Assembly (NCBI RefSeq): GCF_004343775.1
Contig: NZ_PTXL01000010.1
Coordinates: 1 to 64,000, forward strand
From: Burkholderia sp. SRS-46
Lineage (GTDB): Bacteria; Pseudomonadota; Gammaproteobacteria; Burkholderiales; Burkholderiaceae
Length of the DNA: 64,000 bases
Reading direction: 5' to 3'
The stretch's first letter is position 1. Each line of letters begins with the position of its first letter. The position numbers and the translations under genes were made by a program. This document shows positions 35,922 to 43,743 of this stretch, in pieces. A model generated the notes under the pieces. That model did no database searches, was not told the origin of the DNA, and saw only the letters and a program-made list of their open reading frames with translations.

Positions 35922-36089
35922 ATGCAGCTCTTCTACATCAAGCATTTGCTGTGCGCGATCGCCGACAACCATTTCGGCGCCCGCATGACCGGTACCGATG
36001 ACGACGACAAGCTAACGATGACGGTCGGCGAGCTCATCCACGCGTTGCGCGATGCGTTCGAGCTCGGCCAGGACGTGCGGAGGAATTGA
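35922..36089 (+). CDS. 55-residue hypothetical protein
   Basis: MQLFYIKHLLCAIADNHFGA, then RMTGTDDDDKLTMTVGELIH and a short helix ending RRN, with GGAGAAACACG before the ATG. The GGAGG site of the next gene overlaps its last codons, so the pair is coupled. No family is recognised. Confidence 0.6.
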   Translation: MQLFYIKHLLCAIADNHFGARMTGTDDDDKLTMTVGELIHALRDAFELGQDVRRN

Positions 36090-36091
36090 CC

Positions 36092-36286
36092 GTGACGCCA
36101 GGCGAATTCGAAATGTTGCTCACCGCGATCGCGTCCATCCATCTGCACATCTACACGCTCGAGACTCGCCACAGCGATCGGCTGGATTTTCACGACTGCG
36201 CGGTCTGGAGTATCCGCGACGCGTTGATTGAGGCATTCAACGCCGGCGTCGTGCACGGCCGCCGCACTGGGGTCTCGTCGGACTGA
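36092..36286 (+). CDS. 64-residue hypothetical protein
   Basis: GTG start with GGAGG eight bases upstream. VTPGEFEMLLTAIASIHLHI, then YTLETRHSDRLDFHDC, helical throughout. It begins two bases after the stop of the previous gene and is followed by a 700-base non-coding GC-rich leader. Confidence 0.6.
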   Translation: MTPGEFEMLLTAIASIHLHIYTLETRHSDRLDFHDCAVWSIRDALIEAFNAGVVHGRRTGVSSD

Positions 36287-36774
36287 CGCACGGCCGCCGG
36301 CGCGCGGCTGGTGCCGGCGGCGCCCTGGCCCGGCCTGTTTCACGACTCGCCCGGCCCCGCGGGCCCGGGCGGTCGCTGGAACACGCTCGCCTGGATCCGT
36401 ACCGCGGAAGTGTTCCACCCAGTCGGGGCGAGCCCACCCCGTCCGCATCGAGCGGCCGGCGCGGGCGGCGATCGCCCCTCCCGGCGCCTCGAGGCGGTAT
36501 CCCGGCGTTCCTCTTCGCCAGCCGGCGCGCGGCACCTTGCGCGCCTGGCTGCGCCTGGCACGCAAGCCGCCAGTTCCGCGCGCCGGGTTCACGGGCTGTC
36601 CGCTCCTGGGGCTCGGCCGCCGCCGGCGTCCGGCCCCGGCGCTGGCCGCCCCTCCACCCGCGCACGCGAGCGTGCGCGGAGTTCGCGCTCGGGCCGCGCG
36701 CGCGGCCCGGCGCCGGCGATGTCCGGATCTCGGTAACCGTCCCTGCGTTCCAGCCCCAGCTGTCGGCGAATCGA
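36287..36774. other. Non-coding GC-rich part of the long parB-like leader
   Basis: Very GC-rich, with many short inverted repeats and no start codon backed by a ribosome site. Long open frames here on both strands are products of base composition. It is probably one untranslated leader with the folded element that follows. Confidence 0.5.
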
Positions 36775-36959
36775 CTGCCATCGGGGCCGCCTCATCCCGA
36801 CGCATAGCGCTGCGTCCCGTCGTTGCAAGGGTTCGCTACGCCGCGTGCTGCGCCCGGTCGGTGCGCCCCTGCGGGTTCGCACCGCTGCGGCCTTGCCCGC
36901 GCCCCTGCAACGCCTCCCCGCGAGCGCTTCCCATGCGTCGAGGCGGCTCCCAATGGCAG
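36775..36959 (+). repeat. Structured leader element, variant D
   Basis: The outer stem pairs CTGCCAT, GG, CCGCCTC and CGACGCAT with ATGCGTCG, AGGCGGC, CC and ATGGCAG at the far end. The inner stem pairs GTTGCAAGGG with CCCCTGCAAC. The same outer-stem sequence, and 43 identical bases of downstream coding sequence, occur at element E. It ends 31 bases before the ParB-like gene. Confidence 0.7.
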
Positions 36960-36990
36960 CAATTTTCACCCCGACGCAAAGGAGGCTTTT

Positions 36991-39114
36991 ATGAACGCAG
37001 TGACCACCGAAATCCCGGCCCTCGCCCACGACGCGGGCGTTCCCCCCGCACCCCCCGAGGCTCACCGCCAGGCAGCCGATGTGCGAGACATTCCCCTTAA
37101 ACGCCTTGTCGCATCACCCTACAACGTGCGCCGTGTGCCGCGCACGGGCATCAAGGAACTCGCCCTCAACATCTGGCACACCGGCGGCCTGCTGCAAAAC
37201 CTTGTCGTCCACGCGATGAAGGTCGGCCCCAAGAAGGCACAGACGTATGGCGTGGCGGCCGGCGAGCGTCGCCGCCTCGCACTCATCTATCTGCTGGAAC
37301 ACGACTATATCCCCGCCGATTATCCGGTGCGCTGTCTCGTCGTGTCTGTCGAGGACGCAGTGCTGTTGTCGGCGACCGAGAACGAAATGCGCGAGCCGAT
37401 GCATCCGGCCGACGCCTGCGACGCCTATCGTGTGCTCGTTGACGCGGGCCGCGCCGTGGCCGAGGTCGCGGAAATCTACGGCGTGAGCGTGCAGACCGTG
37501 CAACGACGCCTGAAGCTCGCCCGCGTCTCGCCCAAGCTGGTGGACCTGTTCCGCGACGACCAGATCGGCGCGGACCAAATGATGGCCCTCGCCCTGTCCG
37601 ATAGCCACGACGAGCAGGAGCGCGCATGGTTCGACGCGCAGCCGCACGATCGCCACGCGCAGGCGATTCGTCGCAAACTGGTCGCGGGCGAGCGCGATTT
37701 CCTGAGCAGCCGCGTCGCCCTTTACGTCGGCATCGACGCCTTCGAAACCGCAGGCGGCTCGGTGCGCCGTGATCTGTTCTCGGACGATGGCTCGGCGTGG
37801 TACTCCGATCAGGCGCTGATGGAGCGGGTCGCCTTGGAGCAGCTTGGCGTGGTTGCGGCCGAGGTGCTGAATGAGGGGTGGGATTGGGTCGAACCCGTGC
37901 TCACTTTCGATTACCACGCTCGATGCCGCTTCGCGCAGATCGCTCCGACGAGCGTGCCGCCGACCGATGAGCAACAGCAGGAGTTGGACGCGATCGACGC
38001 GCGCGTCGCTGCCATCACCGAGCAACAGAACGACGACGACATTACCGAAGAAGCCTACGAGCGTCTGTGTGACGAAGAAGCCGTCCTGTCGGAACGATAT
38101 GCCGCCATCGAGGAATCGCTGGCCGTCTACACCCCGGACCAGAGGGCCGGTGCTGGTGCTATCGTGACCATCGAGCAGGACGGAACCCTCACCATCATGC
38201 GCGGCTGGGTCAAGAAACCGGAGGCCACCAACCCGGCGGTCGACAAGTCCAGCGACGACTCGGATGAGACGGACGACGGCGGCCCCGGTGCAACGGTGCA
38301 TGGCCCCTCGCCAGCATCCGCACCGAAGGAAGATGGCCCGCATTCCGCCGCGCTCACGCGGCGACTGAACGCCCGGCGTACCGCCGCTGTCGGCATGGCG
38401 CTTGCTCGCCAGCCGCACGTCGCCCTCGCCGCGCTCGTCCATCGCTTCCTTGCCTCCGAGTACGCGGCAGGCTCGGCCGCCAGCGCGCTCGACATTCAGT
38501 GGCACGACAAGGCGGACACCGTCGAGCGCGCCGCACCTGAGTTGGCCGACGACCTCGCGTATCGACTCCATAGCGCGCAACGCTTGGGTTGGTCCGGTGT
38601 GATCCCCGCCGACAGTGCAGCTCTGTTCGACTGGTGCGTCGAACAGACCGACGAGCGGCTCATGCTCATCCTCGCGCAATACGTTGCTGCCAGCCTCGAC
38701 AGCGTCACGAATGACGAGCGGCCGCACGCCATCAACAGCCTGATCCCCGCGCTCGGCCTGAACATGGCCGACGAATGGAAGCCCACGCGTGCCAGCTACT
38801 TCGATCATCTGCCGAAGGCGCGTATTGCCGATGTGGTCGCGGCTGCCGTGTCGCACGCAGAGGGCATGCGCATCGCGAAGCTCAAGAAGGCCGACGCCGC
38901 AGCGGAAGCCGAACGCCTCATGGCCGGACGCGGCTGGCTTCCCGAACACCTCGCGCGGGCCGAAGTCCGCACCAGCAACCTCTGGCAGTTGCTCCAGGAG
39001 CGAGACGACGAAGCCGAACTCGATCCGGTGAACGACGGCCAGTCCGGCGCGGCCCACGTGGAGCCTGCCGAGCAGGTCGAGCACATCGACCACGCCGAAT
39101 CCGTCGAGGAGTGA
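36991..39114 (+). CDS. ParB/Spo0J-family nuclease-type protein (plasmid leading-region ParB-like)
   Basis: 707 residues from the ATG at 36991, with AAAGGAGGC directly upstream. IPLKRLVASPYNVRRVPRTG, then ELALNIWHTGGLLQNLVV and AAGERRRLALIYLLE form the ParB N-terminal (Srx-like) domain. VAEIYGVSVQTVQRRLKLAR is the HTH. An acidic linker (about 415-450) leads to an unrecognised helical C-terminal half. Proteins of this size with a ParB domain are typical of conjugative plasmids and distinct from partition ParB, since no parA or parS is seen. In the family some act as nucleases or osa-like factors. Residues 15-28 (AGVPPAPPEAHRQA) recur in the protein at 39752. Confidence 0.8.
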   Translation: MNAVTTEIPALAHDAGVPPAPPEAHRQAADVRDIPLKRLVASPYNVRRVPRTGIKELALNIWHTGGLLQNLVVHAMKVGPKKAQTYGVAAGERRRLALIYLLEHDYIPADYPVRCLVVSVEDAVLLSATENEMREPMHPADACDAYRVLVDAGRAVAEVAEIYGVSVQTVQRRLKLARVSPKLVDLFRDDQIGADQMMALALSDSHDEQERAWFDAQPHDRHAQAIRRKLVAGERDFLSSRVALYVGIDAFETAGGSVRRDLFSDDGSAWYSDQALMERVALEQLGVVAAEVLNEGWDWVEPVLTFDYHARCRFAQIAPTSVPPTDEQQQELDAIDARVAAITEQQNDDDITEEAYERLCDEEAVLSERYAAIEESLAVYTPDQRAGAGAIVTIEQDGTLTIMRGWVKKPEATNPAVDKSSDDSDETDDGGPGATVHGPSPASAPKEDGPHSAALTRRLNARRTAAVGMALARQPHVALAALVHRFLASEYAAGSAASALDIQWHDKADTVERAAPELADDLAYRLHSAQRLGWSGVIPADSAALFDWCVEQTDERLMLILAQYVAASLDSVTNDERPHAINSLIPALGLNMADEWKPTRASYFDHLPKARIADVVAAAVSHAEGMRIAKLKKADAAAEAERLMAGRGWLPEHLARAEVRTSNLWQLLQERDDEAELDPVNDGQSGAAHVEPAEQVEHIDHAESVEE

Positions 39115-39118
39115 TCGA

Positions 39119-39160
39119 TGCAGGAGTCCCGCGCGGTGCTGCTGCGCCGGGACTCCTGCA
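39119..39160 (+). terminator. Strong hairpin behind the ParB-like gene
   Basis: A stem of 13 pairs (TGCAGGAGTCCCG with CGGGACTCCTGCA) starts four bases after the stop codon. It lacks a T-run, so it may act as an RNA 3' end stabiliser or a weak terminator. Confidence 0.6.
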
Positions 39161-39527
39161 AAGTCTCACCGTGTCTCCCGTAAAAGCTCACCGCTTCGTT
39201 TTGCCTTTCCGTGTGTGCTCCCCTCCTACCGCCGGGGCGTCTCCCTGCGCTTCGCTCCGGGCCGGGCTTTCGCGCTGCGCGTCGAGCCTCGCTGCGCGAG
39301 TCTCGCCCCTGCGGGCTTCAATCCCTGACGTTTACGCGCCGTCCCGGCGCTGCGCGCTCCGCTTGCTCGCGGGGTACGCGCCCGCTGCGCGCGGGCGAAC
39401 AGCAGGTCCAGCGTCCGGCTACGCCGGCCGAGGGGGCGCGGGGCAGACCCGCCCCGCGCCGTGTGCGTGATCCGGCCGGGGAAACCGTGTGGTTGCGCTC
39501 CATCCTTTTGCGCCGGGTTAAGCGCGT
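39161..39527. other. Non-coding GC-rich leader, first part
   Basis: Alternating GC-rich short repeats (GCGCTTCGCTCC-like and TGCGGGCTTC-like blocks), with no supported gene on either strand. It continues into element E. Confidence 0.45.
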
Positions 39528-39725
39528 GGATCTGCCATTGGGTGCCGCCTCTTTTCGACGCATAGCGCACGCCGGCCAGGGCGCAAGGGTGAAGGCTTCG
39601 CCCGCGTTCTCCACCCGTTCGGTGCTCGCCTTCGGCTGCGCTCCGCATGCGGCTTCCGCCCGCGCCCTTGCACCCTGGCCGGCGCGCGCTAAACCCGCGT
39701 CGAGGCGGCTCCCAATGGCAGATCC
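39528..39725 (+). repeat. Structured leader element, variant E
   Basis: The outer stem is exceptionally long: GGATCTGCCATTGGG-GCCGCCTC-CGACGC at 39528 pairs with the block ending at 39725, interrupted only by single mismatches and a TTTT bulge. The inner stem pairs GCCGGCCAGGG-GCAAGGG with CCCTTGC-CCCTGGCCGGC. The core holds GTTCGGTGCTCGCC and CTCCGCATGCGGCTT, the same blocks as in copies A and B. It ends 26 bases before the next gene. Confidence 0.75.
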
Positions 39726-39751
39726 ACAACCCGACACAAAAGGACGAAACC

Positions 39752-40042
39752 GTGAGCGCAACCACCCCCGACCGAATCACGCACACACGCGCGGGCGTTC
39801 CCCCCGCACCCCCCGAGGCTCACCGCCAGGCAGTCATCCGTCAAACGACAAGTCGGCTGCGTGCGACGGCCGCGCACTGGTTCGAATGCCCGCTCGACGC
39901 GCCGATTCGCGTGCTGCACCGCTGGACCCGCCCGGATGACGACGCGCGCGCTGTCCGTCTCGAAACCGTAACCGCCATTGGCACCAAGCGCATCACCCTC
40001 TTTCGCCAACCGTCCGGCGCTTGGTCGCCGATGCCCCTGTAA
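39752..40042 (+). CDS. Small hypothetical protein sharing its N-terminus with the ParB-like protein
   Basis: 96 residues from the GTG at 39752 (AAAAGGACGAAACC upstream). After VSATTPDRITHTR comes AGVPPAPPEAHRQA, encoded by a 43-base stretch identical to 37033-37075 in the ParB-like gene. The rest (LRATAAHWFECPLDAPIRVL, TKRITLFRQPSGAWSP) is a small beta-rich domain of unknown family. The shared leader and start suggest that a leader plus the first codons were duplicated as one unit. Confidence 0.65.
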   Translation: MSATTPDRITHTRAGVPPAPPEAHRQAVIRQTTSRLRATAAHWFECPLDAPIRVLHRWTRPDDDARAVRLETVTAIGTKRITLFRQPSGAWSPMPL

Positions 40043-40054
40043 AGGAGATCTGCC

Positions 40055-40396
40055 ATGTATAGCGATACGACCGCCCCAACCCTTCATCCGAGGCAATGCC
40101 CTATCGCGTTCGCGAAGTCACAAGAGAAGGATTTCAATCCGCTGCCGTGTTTCTCGAAAGCACTCGAAATTCGCGTTGCTTGGGCGTTGCACACATGTGC
40201 AATCCACGGAGGGAGGTGGGATGAGTTTGACCTTTACATCCAAGCGGCGTTCGGTGCCTACGAAATGGGATTCGACGCCTACCCGAATACACCGATGTCG
40301 GAGTTTTTCAAGGACGAGCCGCATCTCGCCCTCAGCTGGCAGGCCGGATTCGCCGATGCAGCACGCGGTCGTTGGTGGCCCGAGAACTGTCGCTAA
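40055..40396 (+). CDS. Hypothetical leading-region protein
   Basis: 113 residues, MYSDTTAPTLHPRQCPIAFA onward, with AAAGGAGATCTGCC before the ATG. Helical middle (WDEFDLYIQAAFGAYEMGFD) and a Trp-rich end (GFADAARGRWWPENCR). It follows the previous gene by 12 bases. Lower GC than its neighbours in the first third. No family is recognised. Confidence 0.6.
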   Translation: MYSDTTAPTLHPRQCPIAFAKSQEKDFNPLPCFSKALEIRVAWALHTCAIHGGRWDEFDLYIQAAFGAYEMGFDAYPNTPMSEFFKDEPHLALSWQAGFADAARGRWWPENCR

Positions 40397-40458
40397 CCGC
40401 GACTTGCAGCAGGTCTCGATGACTGACAACAAATCTTCCTTACCAATCGGAGCACGTC

Positions 40459-41298
40459 ATGAATCCCACCCAGATCGCGCGCAAGATGGTCCACAGCGGC
40501 CACCCGAACAAATGGCAAGTGATTGGCGAAACGCTGTCCGCGAGCGAGATGCTGGCGGCAGTCGAATACGTTTGGCAGCACCACGGTAGCGCCGTGATTT
40601 TTGCGGGTGCGTACTTCTACGTCGAGCCGCTGATGAGGATCAAGCGAACCATCGATGACCTGATCGCGAAGGCTCGCGACCTGTCCGCCGATCAGCACGG
40701 CATGGACGTTTGCAACCGCATCGGTTACTCGCTCGGCAACCTGCAGGCCGGCATGTGGTTCACAGGTGAGCCGAACGACCTTTGGTCGCTCTTCGACCTC
40801 GCCCCGGCGTTGAAGTGGCACGACGGCATCCAGCACCTTGTCGCCGGATATGCAACCAGCGTTCACGCACGCACCGATGCCCTGCACGACCAAGGACGCT
40901 TGCTTGCACGTGAAGCGCTCGTGATGCGGCTCGAATCGTACATGCGCGCGAATCGCGCTTTTCTAAGGGTTGCCGATGCCGATCACATTTCGCGCCGCAC
41001 GTTGATCCTTGCGGCATGCGACGCATGGGGCGAGGTGCGCAGTGCGCTGGCCGCAGTGAACGGCGAGGTGCCCGTGAGTGTCGAACAATGCGCCGAAGAT
41101 GCGTGCGCGCTCGCCAACCGTGTGGGCGCGATGCCGGGAACCGCGCGCGACATGCCGGAACAATTCGACGGACAGCCGGTCCTGATGCAGGCGTGGAGCG
41201 ATGGCGCTGCCGGATTGCCGCCCGACACGATTACCCGCGACATGCTGCAGCACGAATTTGACAGGATCCGCGCCGACCTGACACTGCAGAACGCCTGA
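40459..41298 (+). CDS. Hypothetical leading-region protein
   Basis: 279 residues, MNPTQIARKMVHSGHPNKWQ onward, predicted almost wholly helical (LRVADADHISRRTLILAACD, MLQHEFDRIRADLTLQNA). The ATG follows GGAGCACGTC. No catalytic motif, signal peptide or membrane span. It is part of the run of small plasmid genes between the ParB-like gene and oriT. Unknown function. Confidence 0.65.
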   Translation: MNPTQIARKMVHSGHPNKWQVIGETLSASEMLAAVEYVWQHHGSAVIFAGAYFYVEPLMRIKRTIDDLIAKARDLSADQHGMDVCNRIGYSLGNLQAGMWFTGEPNDLWSLFDLAPALKWHDGIQHLVAGYATSVHARTDALHDQGRLLAREALVMRLESYMRANRAFLRVADADHISRRTLILAACDAWGEVRSALAAVNGEVPVSVEQCAEDACALANRVGAMPGTARDMPEQFDGQPVLMQAWSDGAAGLPPDTITRDMLQHEFDRIRADLTLQNA

Positions 41299-41318
41299 CC
41301 GATATCGCATTCCGACCA

Positions 41319-41340
41319 CGCGCGCCAGTCACGGCGCGCG
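41319..41340. repeat. Intergenic hairpin
   Basis: CGCGCGCC-AGTCAC-GGCGCGCG, a perfect 8-base stem between two leading-region genes. Confidence 0.6.
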
Positions 41341-41355
41341 AACTGGAGACGCATC

Positions 41356-41595
41356 ATGACTGCTGTCACTGCAATGGTTCGCATCGAGCAAATCGAGGCC
41401 GCGATCAATATCTGGCGCGAGCGCCGACCGGCACCGGAAGCGCCGAACACGTGCCCTACCCTGTGCGCCGAGGCGCGCGTATTGGCGGACGTATACGCGC
41501 TGATGATCTGCCGCCGGGACGTGGCGATCGACGCCGGTGCGTTGACGGCGGACCAGGCCGCCGCCCTGCAGGGCGCGCATGTGCAGCTCACCTGA
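41356..41595 (+). CDS. DUF3717-type small protein
   Basis: 79 residues. IEQIEAAINIWRERRPAP, then TLCAEARVLADVYALMICRR and LTADQAAALQGA match the DUF3717 pattern (INxWR...AL..YA.MI) common in Burkholderiales plasmids and genomic islands. The ATG follows CTGGAGACGCATC. Function of the family is unknown. Confidence 0.7.
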   Translation: MTAVTAMVRIEQIEAAINIWRERRPAPEAPNTCPTLCAEARVLADVYALMICRRDVAIDAGALTADQAAALQGAHVQLT

Positions 41596-41605
41596 GGACG
41601 CCACC

Positions 41606-41776
41606 ATGCCTGCCTATACCTACCACGAAGCATGCGACTGGATCGTGACCCGCGCGGAGGCCGAGGCCGAAATCGCGAAGCACGCCGCCGAAGGCGGGTT
41701 CGCCGCGTTTCTCGCGGAAGTTGGGGACCGGGAAGAATACGAGGGCAGAGAAGTGCTCGACTGGCTCGGCTATTAA
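41606..41776 (+). CDS. 56-residue hypothetical protein
   Basis: MPAYTYHEACDWIVTRAEAE, then AEIAKHAAEGGFAAFLAEVG and EEYEGREVLDWLGY, acidic and helical. TGAGGACGCCACC precedes the ATG and overlaps the preceding stop region, pointing to coupled translation. A recurrent plasmid hypothetical. Confidence 0.6.
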   Translation: MPAYTYHEACDWIVTRAEAEAEIAKHAAEGGFAAFLAEVGDREEYEGREVLDWLGY

Positions 41777-41852
41777 GGTATCCGGTTTATGTGGGTGATT
41801 TTCTATGCTGCGCGACAGCACGGTCACGCCCAAATTTCAAATTTGAGGCTAT

Positions 41853-42098
41853 ATGGATCTCGAATTTCGCTTCTATCTCGCCGGCTATAAGGGGGTTTGC
41901 TTGCCTCGTTGGCTGCGCCAGATCATGGCCGGAAACAGGATGCACAGAGCATGGCTCGAAGGATATATGGGCAGTTTTGAGGAGGACGGTAGAACGCATG
42001 GCGTTCTTGATCGTGAGTGGTATCAGTTGAGAGCATCCGGCGCCGATGCGGGCATTCTCACGGTGATGCGAGCGATTCTGAGAGGGCACGCATTTTAG
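41853..42098 (+). CDS. Hypothetical small protein
   Basis: 81 residues, MDLEFRFYLAGYKGVCLPRW onward (WLRQIMAGNRMHRAWLEGYM). Soluble, basic, lower GC than its neighbours. The ribosome site is weak (TGAGGCTAT). It is the last rightward gene before the hairpin-rich region. Family unknown. Confidence 0.5.
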   Translation: MDLEFRFYLAGYKGVCLPRWLRQIMAGNRMHRAWLEGYMGSFEEDGRTHGVLDREWYQLRASGADAGILTVMRAILRGHAF

Positions 42099-42220
42099 CT
42101 AACTGCGTTATCTTGGGGCGTTCTGAATCGGTAGCGCCGAAGTCTGAAAACGGACGGGCGTGCGCAACCATGCGGCCGCCTTCGGCCGCCCCGCAATCGT
42201 GGGGCGGCTTGGGGCGCCTG

Positions 42221-42374
42221 CGCATCGTGGCGGCGTCGCGGGCGGTCGGGCGCTCGCGGCTACGCCGCAATCACCCGACCGCCCGCGACCGATGCGTTGT
42301 CCAGTTTGCGCGTAGCGCAAATGAAACGGGGCAGTCCCGTTCAGCGCAAAACCCGCGCTTCGCCAGACTGCCCC
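42221..42374. repeat. Cluster of three hairpins
   Basis: (1) CGCATCG at 42221 with CGATGCG at 42290, and inside it a perfect 15-base stem, 42236-42250 with 42274-42288. (2) TTTGCGC-GTA-GCGCAAA at 42305-42321. (3) GGGGCAGTC at 42328 with GACTGCCCC ending 42374. They sit between two converging genes and could stop transcription from both sides, or serve the conjugation origin. Confidence 0.7.
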
Positions 42375-42379
42375 AACAC

Positions 42380-42682
42380 TTACACCGCCGATGCGCCAGC
42401 CGGTTCGCCTTGCGGACGCGGCTTGCTCACCTCTGGCTCCTGCGGCTTGACGCCCAACGCGCGCTTGATCGCGTCGATTTTCTCTTTCCATCGCGTGGCC
42501 GGGATCTCGTCCAACCCTTCCGAACGTAGCAGCTCGAGCACCGCCTTCTGATTTCGCTCACGATCCTTGCGGATCTGTCCGCGTTGCTCGTCCTGCAATC
42601 GCTTCAGCTTCGCGGTCGCCTTGGCGATCTCGTCATCCAGCGATCGTGACTTGCGCGCCGGTTTTTCCGATAGCTCACTCAT
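42380..42682 (-). CDS. Coiled-coil protein, probable small conjugal-transfer accessory (TraD/MobC-like in layout)
   Basis: 100 residues from MSELSEKPARKSRSLDDEIA, start chosen for GGAG nine bases upstream. The sequence KATAKLKRLQDEQRGQIRKD, then RERNQKAVLELLRSEGLDEI, is a basic coiled coil. The tail is Pro-rich. It resembles small relaxosome accessory proteins in size and helix pattern, and its location beside the presumed oriT supports that. It is transcribed away from oriT, opposite to traD and traI. No decisive motif. Confidence 0.5.
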   Translation of the reverse strand: MSELSEKPARKSRSLDDEIAKATAKLKRLQDEQRGQIRKDRERNQKAVLELLRSEGLDEIPATRWKEKIDAIKRALGVKPQEPEVSKPRPQGEPAGASAV

Positions 42683-42819
42683 CTCAGGCACTCCATTTCG
42701 TGGTATCGGCCCTCGCCGCGCATTTTACCGCTCGCGCGGCGCACGCGAACACTTTCCAGTTGCCCGCGAGCGGGCAAAAAACGATCGAGCGCGGCAACCG
42801 GCCGCCGCACTCGACACCC

Positions 42820-42963
42820 CGCGCGATCCACATACCCACCGCGCCCCGCGCTCACCCCGCCGTTGCCCACACTCACGTGTGGACAACGGCGCGCGGCGCC
42901 CGGCCACGTGATCAGTGCGGATCACGGCCGGTCGAACGGCACCGTGGATATGTGGATCGCGCG
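42820..42963 (+). repeat. Multi-hairpin element, copy 1
   Basis: Closed by CGCGCGATCCACATA and TATGTGGATCGCGCG. Inside are CCGTTG-CCACAC with GTGTGG-CAACGG, and GTGATC with GATCAC. The linker CCACCGCGCCCCGCGCTCAC is shared with copy 2 at 43223. Non-coding. Confidence 0.7.
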
Positions 42964-43045
42964 AATTTCAGCCAGTTCGGCCGCGCCGTCGCGCGCCCGA
43001 ATTTCCACGCCGGGCCCGCCATCCGTCGGGTGGTCCCGGTACACG

Positions 43046-43098
43046 TCGCGCGGGCGGCCGTTTCACCCGCCCCGCAGGTGAAACGGCCGCCCGCGCGA
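43046..43098. repeat. Perfect 22-base inverted repeat
   Basis: Positions 43046-43067 and 43077-43098 are exact complements (TCGCGCGGGCGGC... against ...GCCGCCCGCGCGA) around a 9-base loop. One of the strongest folds of the window. No gene overlaps it convincingly. Confidence 0.8.
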
Positions 43099-43110
43099 AA
43101 TTCACTTCAG

Positions 43111-43144
43111 TTTGCGGGATGCGCGGATGCGCGCATCCCGCAAA
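43111..43144. repeat. Perfect 14-base stem-loop
   Basis: TTTGCGGGATGCGC and GCGCATCCCGCAAA with a 6-base loop. A run of A on one strand and T on the other at the base would allow it to act as an intrinsic terminator in the leftward direction. Confidence 0.75.
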
Positions 43145-43222
43145 GTCCGGCACTCCGCCCGACACCGTCGTCGAGCGGATACGCCCATCGTGCGCGCCCG
43201 CCCGAATTTTTTCCTACGCCGC

Positions 43223-43360
43223 ATTGACCACAAATCCACCGCGCCCCGCGCTCACACCGGAGTTGCCCACCCTCACGCGTGGACAACTCCGCGCGGCGAA
43301 CGGCTCTGTGATCCATCCCGATCACGGCCGTTCGTCCGGCGCCGTGGATGTATGGACAAT
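43223..43360 (+). repeat. Multi-hairpin element, copy 2
   Basis: Same order as copy 1 with compensating changes. The inner stem is GAGTTG/CAACTC where copy 1 has CCGTTG/CAACGG, and GTGATC/GATCAC is kept with a different loop. The outer stem is ATTG-CCA-A-ATCCAC with GTGGAT-T-TGG-CAAT. The retained pairing indicates selection for structure. Confidence 0.7.
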
Positions 43361-43743
43361 GCTCATCGGTCCACCCGCGCCCCACCTCCTGCTCACCATT
43401 CTCCAGCTTCCCGCGCTGCGCCGAATCTGCTGATTCCCCGCTACTTCCGCCCTCTACCTTCCTGCGAAGATTGCACTGATCTGCTCCACTTCGTTCCGTG
43501 AACAGACGGCGAAAATCCACCCGCCTCGCCACGATCCGGCTCCTCGCAGTTCCCCCGTATGCGTCGCTCCCTTGAGCGGGAGACGGCGCACTTCACGGGT
43601 GAAATCTGCGCTGCTCCGGAAAAACCTGAAGTGATGAACGCTACGAGCTCTCCAGGGAGCGGGGGAATCCCCGCCCCCTTCCAAGCTCGTCACACACCAT
43701 GCAACGTTGTTGCGGTGTGTCGCGCGAGCGCGGACGGTGTTGT

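Noticed and set aside
36228..37100. Open frames over 290 codons on both strands in the ParB-like leader
   Set aside because: GC-rich non-coding sequence rarely contains stops. There is no ribosome site, the composition is low-complexity Arg/Pro/Ala, and the folded element D occupies the region.
37114..39093. 659-codon minus-strand frame opposite the ParB-like gene
   Set aside because: A shadow. The plus strand has the ParB and HTH motifs and a strong ribosome site.
36991..39114. ParB-like gene as a partition gene
   Set aside because: No parA beside it, no parS-like repeats, and the size and setting match leading-region ParB-domain proteins instead.
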